The notes beneath the pieces were generated by a model. It was not told the origin of the DNA and did not search any database. It saw only the letters and a list, made by a program, of their open reading frames with translations. The position numbers and the translations under genes were made by a program. From Planosporangium thailandense (GTDB lineage: Bacteria; Actinomycetota; Actinomycetes; Mycobacteriales; Micromonosporaceae), in NCBI RefSeq assembly GCF_011947195.1, contig NZ_JAATVY010000030.1, forward strand, positions 1 through 64,000: a stretch of 64,000 nucleotides of DNA, read 5' to 3'. Position 1 is the first letter of the stretch. Each line of letters starts with the position of its first letter. Positions 1-7,696 of the stretch are shown piece by piece.

Positions 1-579
1 CTGGATGGTGCGGTCTCCGCCCCGTTGCGGACCCTTTTCGTATTGATTGCTGGCCACGTCCAGCCTTGAACCGGCGCTGCGTGGTGCTGATTCGCGGGGG
101 ACGCGCAGGCGGCCGGCATCCTCAGTCGGGTGCCGACGCATTCCCGCGGTCTTCGGCGATGTGCCAGCCGAACTGCGGACAGCCGATTCCGCGTACGAGC
201 GCACGCTGCGGGGGCTCGCGACACGATCCGACCATCGTCCAGATGTCGCTTTTACGAAAAGCAGGCCGCGCCGATGCGGTTGCCGACTCGCGACGGCACA
301 ACATGACGTTTCCGGCTTCGGACCTACCCCGGGCGTGCGGTTCGGCGCGACGCTGCTGCTGGCGGGCACGCTGATGATCTTAGTCACGCACCGATCCGGT
401 CGGGCAGTCCGTATCCAGTGGTGCTGGTCGCATTTCGCTGCTTCGAGACCGTGCGCAGCCTTCCATCGTGGACCGCCTCGTGGTGCACCGGATGGTGCCC
501 GCGTGGCTGGCGCCGGGCTCCGCTGCGAACAACTGCCCGCCGAAGTGCCCGCCGTCACGATCGCCTCATCGGTGCGGCA
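1..579. other. Region with no recognisable gene
   Basis: This is the 579 bases downstream of the leftward kinase. The open frames here are short or run antisense into the kinase, and none of the translations I read looks like a family I know. One short reading on the minus strand just after the kinase stop (about 450-570) has a protein-like composition but is interrupted. It could be the remnant of a decayed gene, but I cannot show that. No strong hairpin was found. Confidence 0.4.
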
Positions 580-1593
580 TCATCGGCGGACCTCTCGTCC
601 CAAGCCGTGGGCAATATCGAGCACCTCGTCGGCGCTGAACCGGCACTGGTCACCGTGGACACTCATGGCCAGAGAGGCCATCGCCGTGGCCCGGGTGAGC
701 GCATCCTGCGGGGAGCCGTCGAGCAGCCCCCACAGCAGACCCGCGGCGAAGGCGTCCCCGGCGCCGATCCGGTCCACCGCGACCGTGGGCAGCGCGGGAG
801 CGCCGAACGTCTCGTCCTGCCACCACGCGACCGCGCCGTCGGCGCCCGACGTCACCACCACCCGCTCGATCGAAAGTGTTCGCGCCAGGTCTTTCGCCAC
901 GGCCAACGGGTCGCCGGCCAGTCCGAAGAGGTCACGGGCGTCCTCGGCCCGGCAGACCAGCAGGTCGACGTCCGCGGCCAGGTCCGTGGCGAACCGGGCG
1001 GCCGCAGTCGTGGAAGTCAGTGCCGCGCGGTAGTTGACGTCGTAGACCACCAGCGCGCCCCGTTCGCGGGCCTCCCTGGCCGCTCGCATGACGAGCGCAT
1101 CGGACCCGGGCGCCACCGCGGCGGTGATCCCGGTCAGATGCATCACGCGCGCGTCGCACACGACGGGCCAGTCCAGGTCGTCCGCGGACAGCGAACAGAA
1201 TGCGGTACCCGCCCGGTCGTAGACCACTCTCGTCGGTCGCGGCGGGGAGCCGATCTCAGCGAAATACAGTCCGAGGCGCCCGTCCGGCGCCCACCGTACG
1301 GCATCGATCAGGACGCCCGCGCTCGACAGCGAGTCGGCCACGCGGCGGCCGAGGACGGTGTCGGGCAGTGCCGAGGTCCAGCGGGTCGGCACGCCGACCG
1401 AAGCCAACGCCACGGCGAGGTTGGCTTCGGCCCCGGCGACGTGTACCCGGAACTGTGCGCTGTCGCGGAGTAGTTCGCCGGGCGGTGACGAGAGGCGCAG
1501 CATCGCTTCGCCGAGTGTGGCCACCGCGACCGTCGAGGGTCCCGAACGATGACGTTGTTGCCCGTTCACGAGAGAGGAACTTACACCAATCAT
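580..1593 (-). CDS. PfkB-family sugar kinase, 2-keto-3-deoxygluconate kinase-like
   Basis: A ribokinase/PfkB carbohydrate kinase, 337 aa if it starts at the ATG complementary to 1591-1593. Near the N-terminus it has the substrate-side motif AGAEANLAVALASVG, and near the C-terminus the ATP/catalytic signature DRIGAGDAFAAGLLWG, whose GAGD aspartate is the usual base. The overall layout (early LGEAMLRL, then the sugar-binding GAEAN) is that of KdgK enzymes, which make 2-keto-3-deoxy-6-phosphogluconate; the exact substrate is inferred. Homology begins at about residue 24, where a GTG could be an alternative start, so the first 20 residues are uncertain. The gene diverges from the zinc dehydrogenase at 1605, and both starts sit in one palindrome that is repeated before the GntR gene. 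No KDPG aldolase lies in the window. Confidence 0.85.
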   Translation of the reverse strand: MIGVSSSLVNGQQRHRSGPSTVAVATLGEAMLRLSSPPGELLRDSAQFRVHVAGAEANLAVALASVGVPTRWTSALPDTVLGRRVADSLSSAGVLIDAVRWAPDGRLGLYFAEIGSPPRPTRVVYDRAGTAFCSLSADDLDWPVVCDARVMHLTGITAAVAPGSDALVMRAAREARERGALVVYDVNYRAALTSTTAAARFATDLAADVDLLVCRAEDARDLFGLAGDPLAVAKDLARTLSIERVVVTSGADGAVAWWQDETFGAPALPTVAVDRIGAGDAFAAGLLWGLLDGSPQDALTRATAMASLAMSVHGDQCRFSADEVLDIAHGLGREVRR

Positions 1594-1610
1594 CCTGTCA
1601 TGACATGATG
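1588..1610. promoter_or_regulatory. Shared GntR-type operator overlapping both divergent start codons
   Basis: Bases 1591-1610 form a 20-bp near-palindrome around a perfect TGTCATGACA core (1596-1605). The left end (CAT, 1591-1593) is the complement of the kinase ATG. The right end holds the tandem ATGs (1605, 1608) of the dehydrogenase. The same ATCATCCTGTCATGACA string occurs before the GntR gene at 4749-4765. AATCAT (1588-1593) on the plus strand and CATCAT on the minus strand sit where -10 elements of leaderless transcripts would be. I infer a binding site for the GntR regulator encoded at 4758. Confidence 0.65.
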
Positions 1611-2636
1611 CTGACCATGGACGCGATGGTTGCGACAGCTCCCTGGGAGTTCCGCATGCAGGACCGCCCCGCTCCCGCGGGCGACGGTGGGACGACGCTG
1701 GATGTGCGCTACGTCGGGCTGTGCGGCACGGACCTGCACATCGTGCACGGTGAACATCCGCGGGCCACGTACCCGCTCGTGCTCGGTCACGAGATCGTCG
1801 GCGCCGTACCGGCGGACGCCGACAGCGCGTACGCCGGACGGCACGTCGTCGTGAACCCGCTCCTGCCCTGCGGGACCTGCGCGGCGTGTCGTCGGCGGCG
1901 CTTCCACGTGTGCGCCCGGCTACGGTTGATCGGCATCGACCGGGACGGCGGCCTCGCCGCTCGGCTCACCGTGCCGGACGCCCGGCTGCACCCCGTGCCG
2001 GCCGGACTCGCCGCGCGCGACGCCGCGCTCGCCGAGCCGCTCGCGGTTGCCGTACACGCCGTGCGGCGATCCGCCCTCCGACTGGGCGACACCGTCGTGG
2101 TGGTGGGCGCCGGCCCGGTCGGGCTGCTGACCGCGCTGGCCGCCCGGCATGCGGGCGCTGCCCACGTCTACGTCGCCGAGCCGGTGCCGGCCCGGCGGGC
2201 GGTGGCGAGCGCGCTCGGATTCGCCCTGCTGGACGCGGCGGATCCGGCCGCAGGGCTGGCCGACCTGACCGGCGGCGACCTTGCGGACGTGGCCTTCGAC
2301 GCCGCCGCGCACCCGTCGGTGGCCGCGACGTTGACCGGGCTCGTCGTGCCCGGCGGTCAGGTGGTCATCGTGGGCAGCTACGGCGCGCCGGCCCCGGTCG
2401 ACCTCCAGGCGCTGATGTTCCGCGGGCTGTCCGTGGTCGGCGTGCGGGTCTACCGGCCCGAGGACATCGACGCCGCGCTGGCCATGCTGGCCGCCGGTGT
2501 GATCGATACGGACCAACTGGTCACCGCGGTCGTGCCGCTCGAGCGGGTCGGCGAGGCGTTCGCGCAGTTGCGCGACGGCACCCAGGTGAAGGTGCTCGTC
2601 GACTGCCGGACCTCGAACGGCGGTGGCGCGGCGTGA
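1605..2636 (+). CDS. Zinc-dependent medium-chain alcohol/polyol dehydrogenase (MDR 1)
   Basis: About 343 aa from the ATG at 1605; in-frame ATGs at 1608 and 1617 are alternatives. It has the catalytic zinc motifs GLCGTD and LGHEIVG, the four-cysteine structural zinc lobe CGTCAACRRRRFHVC, and the Rossmann motif VGAGPVGLL. An acidic residue after the second strand (VAEP) predicts NAD. It belongs to the sorbitol/threonine dehydrogenase group; the substrate cannot be told. No Shine-Dalgarno sits at the usual distance, and the start lies inside the GntR-type palindrome, so a leaderless message is likely. Its stop overlaps the GTG of the next dehydrogenase (GTGA), so the two are translationally coupled. 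Confidence 0.88.
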   Translation: MMLTMDAMVATAPWEFRMQDRPAPAGDGGTTLDVRYVGLCGTDLHIVHGEHPRATYPLVLGHEIVGAVPADADSAYAGRHVVVNPLLPCGTCAACRRRRFHVCARLRLIGIDRDGGLAARLTVPDARLHPVPAGLAARDAALAEPLAVAVHAVRRSALRLGDTVVVVGAGPVGLLTALAARHAGAAHVYVAEPVPARRAVASALGFALLDAADPAAGLADLTGGDLADVAFDAAAHPSVAATLTGLVVPGGQVVIVGSYGAPAPVDLQALMFRGLSVVGVRVYRPEDIDAALAMLAAGVIDTDQLVTAVVPLERVGEAFAQLRDGTQVKVLVDCRTSNGGGAA

Positions 2637-3652
2637 AGGGCGTCGTCAAGACGATCCGCGGCGTCGGCGGTGTCGCCCTGCGCGACGTGCCCGCGCCGGC
2701 GGCCCGCGCGGGCGAGGTCGTTCTCGACGTCATCGCCGGTGGCATCTGTGGCACGGACCTCCACATCGTCGCCGACGAGTTCCCGTACTGGCCGCCCGTG
2801 GTGCTCGGCCACGAGATCCTCGGCCGCGTGGCCGAGGTCGGGGCGGGCGTCGACGAGGCGCTGATCGGCAAGCGGGTGGTGGCCGAGCCGCACGCCGGCG
2901 CATGCGGCGTGTGCTACCTGTGCCGGCGGGGGTGGGCTCAGCTGTGCGCGGACAAGCGTTCGCCCGGCTGGGGCATCGACGGCGGGTTCGCCGAGCGGGT
3001 CCGGCTCCCCGCGCATCTGTTGCACGTCATCGCCGACGCCGTCCCCGACGACGCCGCGGTCCTCGCCGAGCCGCTCGCCGTCGTCTGCAGCGGGTACGAG
3101 CAGGCCCCGGTCGAACCGGGTGACCTGGTCGTCGTGGTCGGCGCCGGTCCGCTGGGGCTGCTCGCCGCGCTCGCCGCGACGGCGTACGGCGCGGCCGGGG
3201 TGTTGGTGGTGGGCCGCCACAGCAGTCAGCTCCGGCTGGCCGCGGCCGCCGAACACGGACTGGCCGTCGCGCGGTCGCCGGACGAGGCGGCCTCCTGGGT
3301 GGCGGCGCGCAGTGACCGCGGGGGAGCGGATCTCGTCGTCGACACCACCGGCGCGGCGTCGGCGGTCGCCATGGCCACCGCGCTGCTGCGGCGGCGCGGG
3401 CGACTGCTGGCCCTGGGCTTCGGCGGCGCGGAGACGATCGCCGTGCCGTGGGACGCGATGCTGCAGCGGGCCGTCACGGTGTCCTTCGCGATGTCGTCGT
3501 CGCACACCGGCTGGCTGGCCGCGACCGAGCTGCTGTCGTCGCGGCGGATCGCGCCGGAGTGGCTCGTGACCCCGTTCGATCTGGCGGCCTGGTCGGAGGC
3601 GTTCGACGCGGTCGAGGGACGACACGTCATCAAGGCGGTATTGCGGCCCTGA
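2633..3652 (+). CDS. Zinc-dependent medium-chain alcohol/polyol dehydrogenase (MDR 2)
   Basis: 339 aa from a GTG at 2633 that overlaps the previous stop. It carries GICGTD and LGHEILG catalytic zinc motifs, the structural zinc lobe CGVCYLCRRGWAQLC and the nucleotide motif VGAGPLGLL. Strand two ends in VVGRHS, with no acidic residue and an arginine, which favours NADP over NAD; this is a prediction from the family rule. It is clearly not a recent copy of the preceding gene, because the two differ throughout. It is the second gene of the presumed GntR-controlled operon. The substrate is unknown, probably a sugar alcohol or an aldose. Confidence 0.87.
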   Translation: MKGVVKTIRGVGGVALRDVPAPAARAGEVVLDVIAGGICGTDLHIVADEFPYWPPVVLGHEILGRVAEVGAGVDEALIGKRVVAEPHAGACGVCYLCRRGWAQLCADKRSPGWGIDGGFAERVRLPAHLLHVIADAVPDDAAVLAEPLAVVCSGYEQAPVEPGDLVVVVGAGPLGLLAALAATAYGAAGVLVVGRHSSQLRLAAAAEHGLAVARSPDEAASWVAARSDRGGADLVVDTTGAASAVAMATALLRRRGRLLALGFGGAETIAVPWDAMLQRAVTVSFAMSSSHTGWLAATELLSSRRIAPEWLVTPFDLAAWSEAFDAVEGRHVIKAVLRP

Positions 3653-3696
3653 CCCGCCGGCAGTACCCGACAGTACGACAAGGAAAAGAGGTAGGC

Positions 3697-4713
3697 ATGC
3701 GTGCAGTTGTCTTCGAGCGCCCGCACCAGTGGGCCGTCAACGAGGTTCCCGACCCGCACCCGGGGCCGGGTGAGGTGCGCCTGCGCATCGTCGTCACCGG
3801 GGTCTGCGGCACCGACCGCCACCTGCTCGCCGGCGGCTTCATGGCGCGGTACCCGCTCATCCCCGGCCACGAGATGGTCGGCGAGGTGGAGAGCGTCGGC
3901 GACGGCGTCGAGGGCCTCGCCGTGGGGGATCTGGTCGCCGCCGACAACACCGTGCTGTGCGGCCACTGCGAGTACTGCCGGCGCGACCAGCCGCTGTACT
4001 GCCAGAACTTCTACTCGCTCGGGGTGAACGGCCCGGGCGGGTTCGCGGAGCTGGTGGTCGTCCGGGCGGAGAAGTGCTTCCCGCTGGGAAACCTCGACCC
4101 GATGGTCGCGGTGATGACCGAGCCGCTGGCGTGCGCCATGCACGGCGCCGATGTGCTGGCTCTGCGGCCTGGCTCGGACGTGCTGGTGTTCGGCGCCGGG
4201 CCGACCGGACTGCTGCTGTCCCAGCTGCTGCTGCACGGCGGCGCCGCCCGGATCACCGTGGCCGCGCCGTCGGAGCACAAGTTGGAGCTGGCCCGGGCGT
4301 TCGGGGTGGACGAGACCGTCCGGATCGGACGGGGGGACCTCACCGAGGCCCTGCCGCGGCTACGCGCCCTGGCGCCGTCCGGGTTCGACGTGGTCGTGGA
4401 GGCGACCGGATCGCCGGATCTCCTCGCCCAGGCGCCCGCCCTGACCCGTATCGGCGGCACGGTGCTCGTGTACGGGATGGCGGACGCCGAGGACCGGGTG
4501 CCGTTCTCCCCGTACGAGATCTTCGCCCGCGAACTCACCATCAAGGGCTCTTTCGCCCAGACGCACTGCTTCGACCGGTCGCTGCTGGCGCTGCGGTCCG
4601 GCCGGGTGCGTACCGAAGGGATCGTGACCGACGTGGTGGCGCTGGACAAGTTCGACCGCGCGCTGGAGGCGGTGTCCAGTTCGGCCAGCGTGAAAGCCGT
4701 GATTAGGCCGTAG
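3697..4713 (+). CDS. Zinc-dependent dehydrogenase (MDR 3), arabinitol dehydrogenase-like
   Basis: 338 aa, starting at the ATG at 3697 behind a purine-rich AAAAGAGG ribosome site. It shows GVCGTD and PGHEMVG, the zinc lobe CGHCEYCRRDQPLYC and the Rossmann motif FGAGPTGLL. Residues after strand two (VAAPSEHK) lack an acidic group, so NADP use is plausible. The C-terminal part contains SFAQTHCFDRSL, which I associate with bacterial D-arabinitol-type dehydrogenases, so a pentitol or related polyol is the best guess. It lies 44 bases after MDR 2 and before the GntR gene, and probably ends the three-dehydrogenase unit opened at 1605. Confidence 0.85.
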   Translation: MRAVVFERPHQWAVNEVPDPHPGPGEVRLRIVVTGVCGTDRHLLAGGFMARYPLIPGHEMVGEVESVGDGVEGLAVGDLVAADNTVLCGHCEYCRRDQPLYCQNFYSLGVNGPGGFAELVVVRAEKCFPLGNLDPMVAVMTEPLACAMHGADVLALRPGSDVLVFGAGPTGLLLSQLLLHGGAARITVAAPSEHKLELARAFGVDETVRIGRGDLTEALPRLRALAPSGFDVVVEATGSPDLLAQAPALTRIGGTVLVYGMADAEDRVPFSPYEIFARELTIKGSFAQTHCFDRSLLALRSGRVRTEGIVTDVVALDKFDRALEAVSSSASVKAVIRP

Positions 4714-4721
4714 CGATGTCA

Positions 4722-4765
4722 TTGACTGAGGGAAACCATGCTGCCTATCATCCTGTCATGACAGG
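4722..4765 (+). promoter_or_regulatory. Leaderless promoter and autoregulatory operator of the GntR gene
   Basis: TTGACT (4722-4727) and TATCAT (4746-4751), 18 bases apart, make a good -35/-10 pair. The expected start of transcription falls on or next to the ATG at 4758. The perfect palindrome CCTGTCATGACAGG (4752-4765) overlaps that ATG. The same string sits at the kinase/MDR 1 divergent start. A repressor bound here would block its own leaderless transcript. Confidence 0.65.
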
Positions 4766-5531
4766 GTCACCAGCGTCTCCGCCGGCGAGAGCAGCCGCCC
4801 GTCGCATCGACCGCCGTTCGGAGCTGCCGTTCTACTCGCAGCTCCGGGAGATCCTGCTCGATCGTCTCGCGAACGAGTGGATGACCGGCGACAAACTGCC
4901 CAGCGAGGCGGATCTGTGTGAGTACTACCAGGTCAGCCGGACCACCGTGCGGCAGGCCGTGGACCAGCTCGCCCACGAGGGCCTGATCGTCAAGGTCAAA
5001 GGCGTCGGCGCGTTCGTGGCCGACCGCAAGGTGGACGCCACCTTCGTCCAGCGCGCCGCCGGCTTCTACGACGAGATGGTCCAGCAGGGCCGCGACATCA
5101 CCAGCCGGGTCCTGGCGCAGCGGGTGGTTCCGGCGAGCGTGCGCGAGGCCGCCCAGCTGGAGATCCCGATCGGCGCCGACGTGGTGCAGTTCGACCGGGT
5201 GCGCTACGTCGACGACGAGCCGGCGCAGATCGTCTACACCAGACTGCCCGGCGCACGGTTCCCCGGCTTCGTCGACATCGACATGACGGATCGCTCGCTG
5301 TACCAGGTGCTCGCGGAGCGGTACGGCTGCCGTCCGGCGACCGGGCGGCGCCGGGTCGAGGCGCGCGGCGCGGACACCACGGAGGCGTCGCTGCTCGACG
5401 TCCCGGAGGGGTCACCGGTTCTCGTCATGCAGAGCCTCACCCGAGATACCGATCAACAGCCCTTTGAATGGTTCGTCGCGGTCTACCGCGGGGACCGGTT
5501 CCAATTCGACATCGAACTGGTGGCGTCATGA
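4758..5531 (+). CDS. GntR-family transcriptional regulator, HutC/UTRA type
   Basis: 257 aa from the ATG at 4758. An upstream in-frame ATG at 4716 lies before the -10 element and is therefore unlikely. Residues about 25-95 form the winged helix-turn-helix (FYSQLREILLDRL, then KLPSEADLCEYYQVSRTTVR and a wing ending GVGAFVADRK). Residues about 100-250 form a UTRA ligand-binding domain, which in HutC-type regulators senses a pathway sugar phosphate or acid. The gene sits between three dehydrogenases and a sugar-phosphate isomerase. Its own start codon is inside the palindrome TGTCATGACA shared with the kinase/MDR 1 promoter, so it probably represses both. Its stop overlaps the next start (ATGA). 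Confidence 0.9.
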   Translation: MTGSPASPPARAAARRIDRRSELPFYSQLREILLDRLANEWMTGDKLPSEADLCEYYQVSRTTVRQAVDQLAHEGLIVKVKGVGAFVADRKVDATFVQRAAGFYDEMVQQGRDITSRVLAQRVVPASVREAAQLEIPIGADVVQFDRVRYVDDEPAQIVYTRLPGARFPGFVDIDMTDRSLYQVLAERYGCRPATGRRRVEARGADTTEASLLDVPEGSPVLVMQSLTRDTDQQPFEWFVAVYRGDRFQFDIELVAS

Positions 5532-6085
5532 CACTGGAAAATCTGCAACTGCCCCTCGCCACCATGCTCGACCTGGCCAGCGGCGACATGGACCCGTACG
5601 CGCTGGTCGTGGAGCGACGCCTGAGCCACATGGCCGAGGCGTACCACGACCGGGCCGCCGTGACCGCCGCCGCCGGCGAGGACCCGGTGATCTACCGGGC
5701 GTACGAGGCGGACGTGCCGCACGAGGCGAGTCAGCTCGTCTACCGTATGACGATCATCGAGCCGGGCCGCATCGGCGACGAGTTCTACATGACCAAGGGG
5801 CACCACCACGTGGTCGACTCCGGGGAGTTCTACCTCGGGACGGCGGGCACCGGCGCGGTCGTCATGCAGACCCGGTCGGGAGAGGTGCGGGTCGAGGAGA
5901 TGCCGCCGGGCCGGGCCGTCTACGTGCCGCCGGGCTGGGCGCACCGCAGCGTCAACGTCGGTACCGAGCCGTTCGTCTTCCTCGCCGTCTTCTTCGGCAA
6001 CGCCGGACACGACTACGCGTCCATCGAGCGCGACGGCTTCGCCGTGCGCGTGCTCGCCGACGGCGACGGCTACCGGGTCGGCTAG
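5528..6085 (+). CDS. Cupin-type phosphoglucose isomerase-like protein
   Basis: 185 aa; the ATG at 5528 overlaps the GntR stop. The central part carries the cupin metal site: TKGHHHVVDSGEFYLG gives the clustered histidines plus glutamate, and a later PPGWAHRSVN gives the further histidine. This is the layout of the archaeal/cupin glucose-6-phosphate isomerase family (PF06560), which interconverts aldose and ketose 6-phosphates and is unrelated to ordinary Pgi. Because a normal actinobacterium already has Pgi for glycolysis, I infer a dedicated isomerase for the sugar of this cluster. It is coupled to the regulator and followed by two strong hairpins, so it probably ends its transcript. Confidence 0.82.
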   Translation: MTLENLQLPLATMLDLASGDMDPYALVVERRLSHMAEAYHDRAAVTAAAGEDPVIYRAYEADVPHEASQLVYRMTIIEPGRIGDEFYMTKGHHHVVDSGEFYLGTAGTGAVVMQTRSGEVRVEEMPPGRAVYVPPGWAHRSVNVGTEPFVFLAVFFGNAGHDYASIERDGFAVRVLADGDGYRVG

Positions 6086-6088
6086 ACG

Positions 6089-6111
6089 CCCGCCACCGAC
6101 GCGGTGGCGGG
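6089..6111 (+). terminator. Hairpin after the isomerase gene
   Basis: A perfect 9-bp stem (CCCGCCACC / GGTGGCGGG) with a 5-base loop lies directly after the stop of the cupin isomerase. It has no T-run, as is common in high-GC actinobacteria. Confidence 0.5.
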
Positions 6112-6131
6112 AGATCACCGCCGTGCTCCGC

Positions 6132-6160
6132 CCGGGCCCGCGCAAGATGCGTGGGCCCGG
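6132..6160 (+). terminator. Second, stronger hairpin before the aldehyde dehydrogenase
   Basis: A 12-bp stem (CCGGGCCCGCGC with its complement, one G-U pair) and an AAGAT loop lie 20 bases after the first hairpin. Together they probably separate the GntR-isomerase transcript from the operon starting at 6242. Confidence 0.6.
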
Positions 6161-6241
6161 CCGGGAGCAGCTTGTTCACAGCGGCGTCGTCATCCCTGGT
6201 GGGTGACGCGTGCGCTGGACCGATCACGCAGGGAGTCGTCA

Positions 6242-7696
6242 GTGAGCAATGATCGTTCGTCCGTCCGGCTGCTCGTCGCCGGCGAGCTGCGGGACACCGC
6301 CGGCCAACTGCCGGTGGTCAATCCCGCCACCGGCGCACCGGTGGGTGACTCGCCGCTGGCCGAGGCGGACCTGGTCGACGAGGCCGTACGCGCCGCGCAC
6401 GCCGCCTTCCGGGACTGGGCCGCGCTGCCGGTGCCGGCCCGCACCGCGTACCTGACCCGGTTCGCCGCCTGGGTACGCGACCACGTCGACCCGATCGCCC
6501 GTACCCTCACCGCCGAGCAGGGCAAGCCGCTGTCGGAGTCGATCGGCGAGGTGAAGGCGGTGGCCACCGCGTTCGACTACTACGCCTCGGCAGCGCCGCA
6601 CGTGCTCGGCGAGACGATCCCGACGGCCTCGCCGACCCTGCGCAGCACGGTGCTGCGCCAGCCCTCGGGCGTGGTCGGCGCGATCGCCACCTGGAACTAC
6701 CCGCTCGGCATCCTGGCCTGGAAGCTCGCGCCGGCCCTGGCCGCCGGCTGCACGGTCGTCGCCAAGCCGGCCGAGCAGACTCCACTGTCGACGCTCGCGC
6801 TGGCCGAGGGCTTCGTCGCGGCCGGGTTCCCGGCCGGCGTGGTCAACCTCGTCGCCGGACCGGGCGCGACGGTCGGCGCCGCGCTCGCCGCGCACCCGCT
6901 GGTCCGGCACCTCACGTTCACCGGCGGCACCGGCACCGGCAAGACCCTGATGCGCGTCGCCGCCGACACGCTCAAGCGGCTGACGCTGGAGCTCGGCGGT
7001 GGCTCGCCGCTCATCGTCGCCGCGGACGCGCCGCTGGAGCGGGCGGTGGCCGACGGCGTGAAGCGGGCGTTCCGCAACAGCGGCCAGCTGTGCAACTCGG
7101 TGCAGCACATCTACGTCGAGGCGGCCGTGGCCGACGAGTTCACCGAGCGGTTCGTCACGGCGGCCGCCACGATGCGGATCGGCCGGGGCGACGCCGCCCC
7201 CGAGCCGGACATGGGTCCGATGTGCGGCGAGGCGGCGCTCCAGCACGTGACCGACCTCGTCGAGGACGCCCGGGCGGCGGGCGCGACCGTGCTCACCGGC
7301 GGGCAGCGGCTCACCGGGCCGGAGTACGACGGCGGCTGGTACTTCCCGCCCACCGTGCTCACCGGCGTCACCGACACCATGCGCATCAGTTCCGAGGAGG
7401 TGTTCGGGCCGGTCGCCGTGATCACCGTCGTGTCGTCGGTGGACGAGGCGATCGAGCGCGCGAACGCCGGCGAGTCCGGCCTGGTGGCGTTCCTCTACAC
7501 CACCGATCTGCGCACGGCGACTCTCGGCGCGGAGCGGTTGGAGTACGGCACCGTCAACATCAACAACGTCGGCGGCGGTGACGTGCCGTTCCCGTACGCC
7601 GGTTGGAAGCAGAGCGGGCTGGGCGTCGAGCTGGCGCGCGACGGCCTGACCGCGTTCCTGGAGACCAAGCATGTCCGCGTCGAGCTCGGCTACTGA
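6242..7696 (+). CDS. NAD(P)-dependent aldehyde dehydrogenase
   Basis: 484 aa from the GTG at 6242, preceded by AGGGAG six bases upstream; longer in-frame readings run into the terminator region. It has the ALDH superfamily motifs: an active-site glutamate in LELGGGSPL, the nucleophile cysteine in NSGQLCNS, the coenzyme motif FTGGTGTGK and the C-terminal SEEVFGPV. It would oxidise an aldehyde made by one of the neighbouring dehydrogenases to an acid. It is first in a tightly packed run of seven genes (6242-14213). The kinase start overlaps its 3' end by 26 bases. Confidence 0.88.
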   Translation: MSNDRSSVRLLVAGELRDTAGQLPVVNPATGAPVGDSPLAEADLVDEAVRAAHAAFRDWAALPVPARTAYLTRFAAWVRDHVDPIARTLTAEQGKPLSESIGEVKAVATAFDYYASAAPHVLGETIPTASPTLRSTVLRQPSGVVGAIATWNYPLGILAWKLAPALAAGCTVVAKPAEQTPLSTLALAEGFVAAGFPAGVVNLVAGPGATVGAALAAHPLVRHLTFTGGTGTGKTLMRVAADTLKRLTLELGGGSPLIVAADAPLERAVADGVKRAFRNSGQLCNSVQHIYVEAAVADEFTERFVTAAATMRIGRGDAAPEPDMGPMCGEAALQHVTDLVEDARAAGATVLTGGQRLTGPEYDGGWYFPPTVLTGVTDTMRISSEEVFGPVAVITVVSSVDEAIERANAGESGLVAFLYTTDLRTATLGAERLEYGTVNINNVGGGDVPFPYAGWKQSGLGVELARDGLTAFLETKHVRVELGY

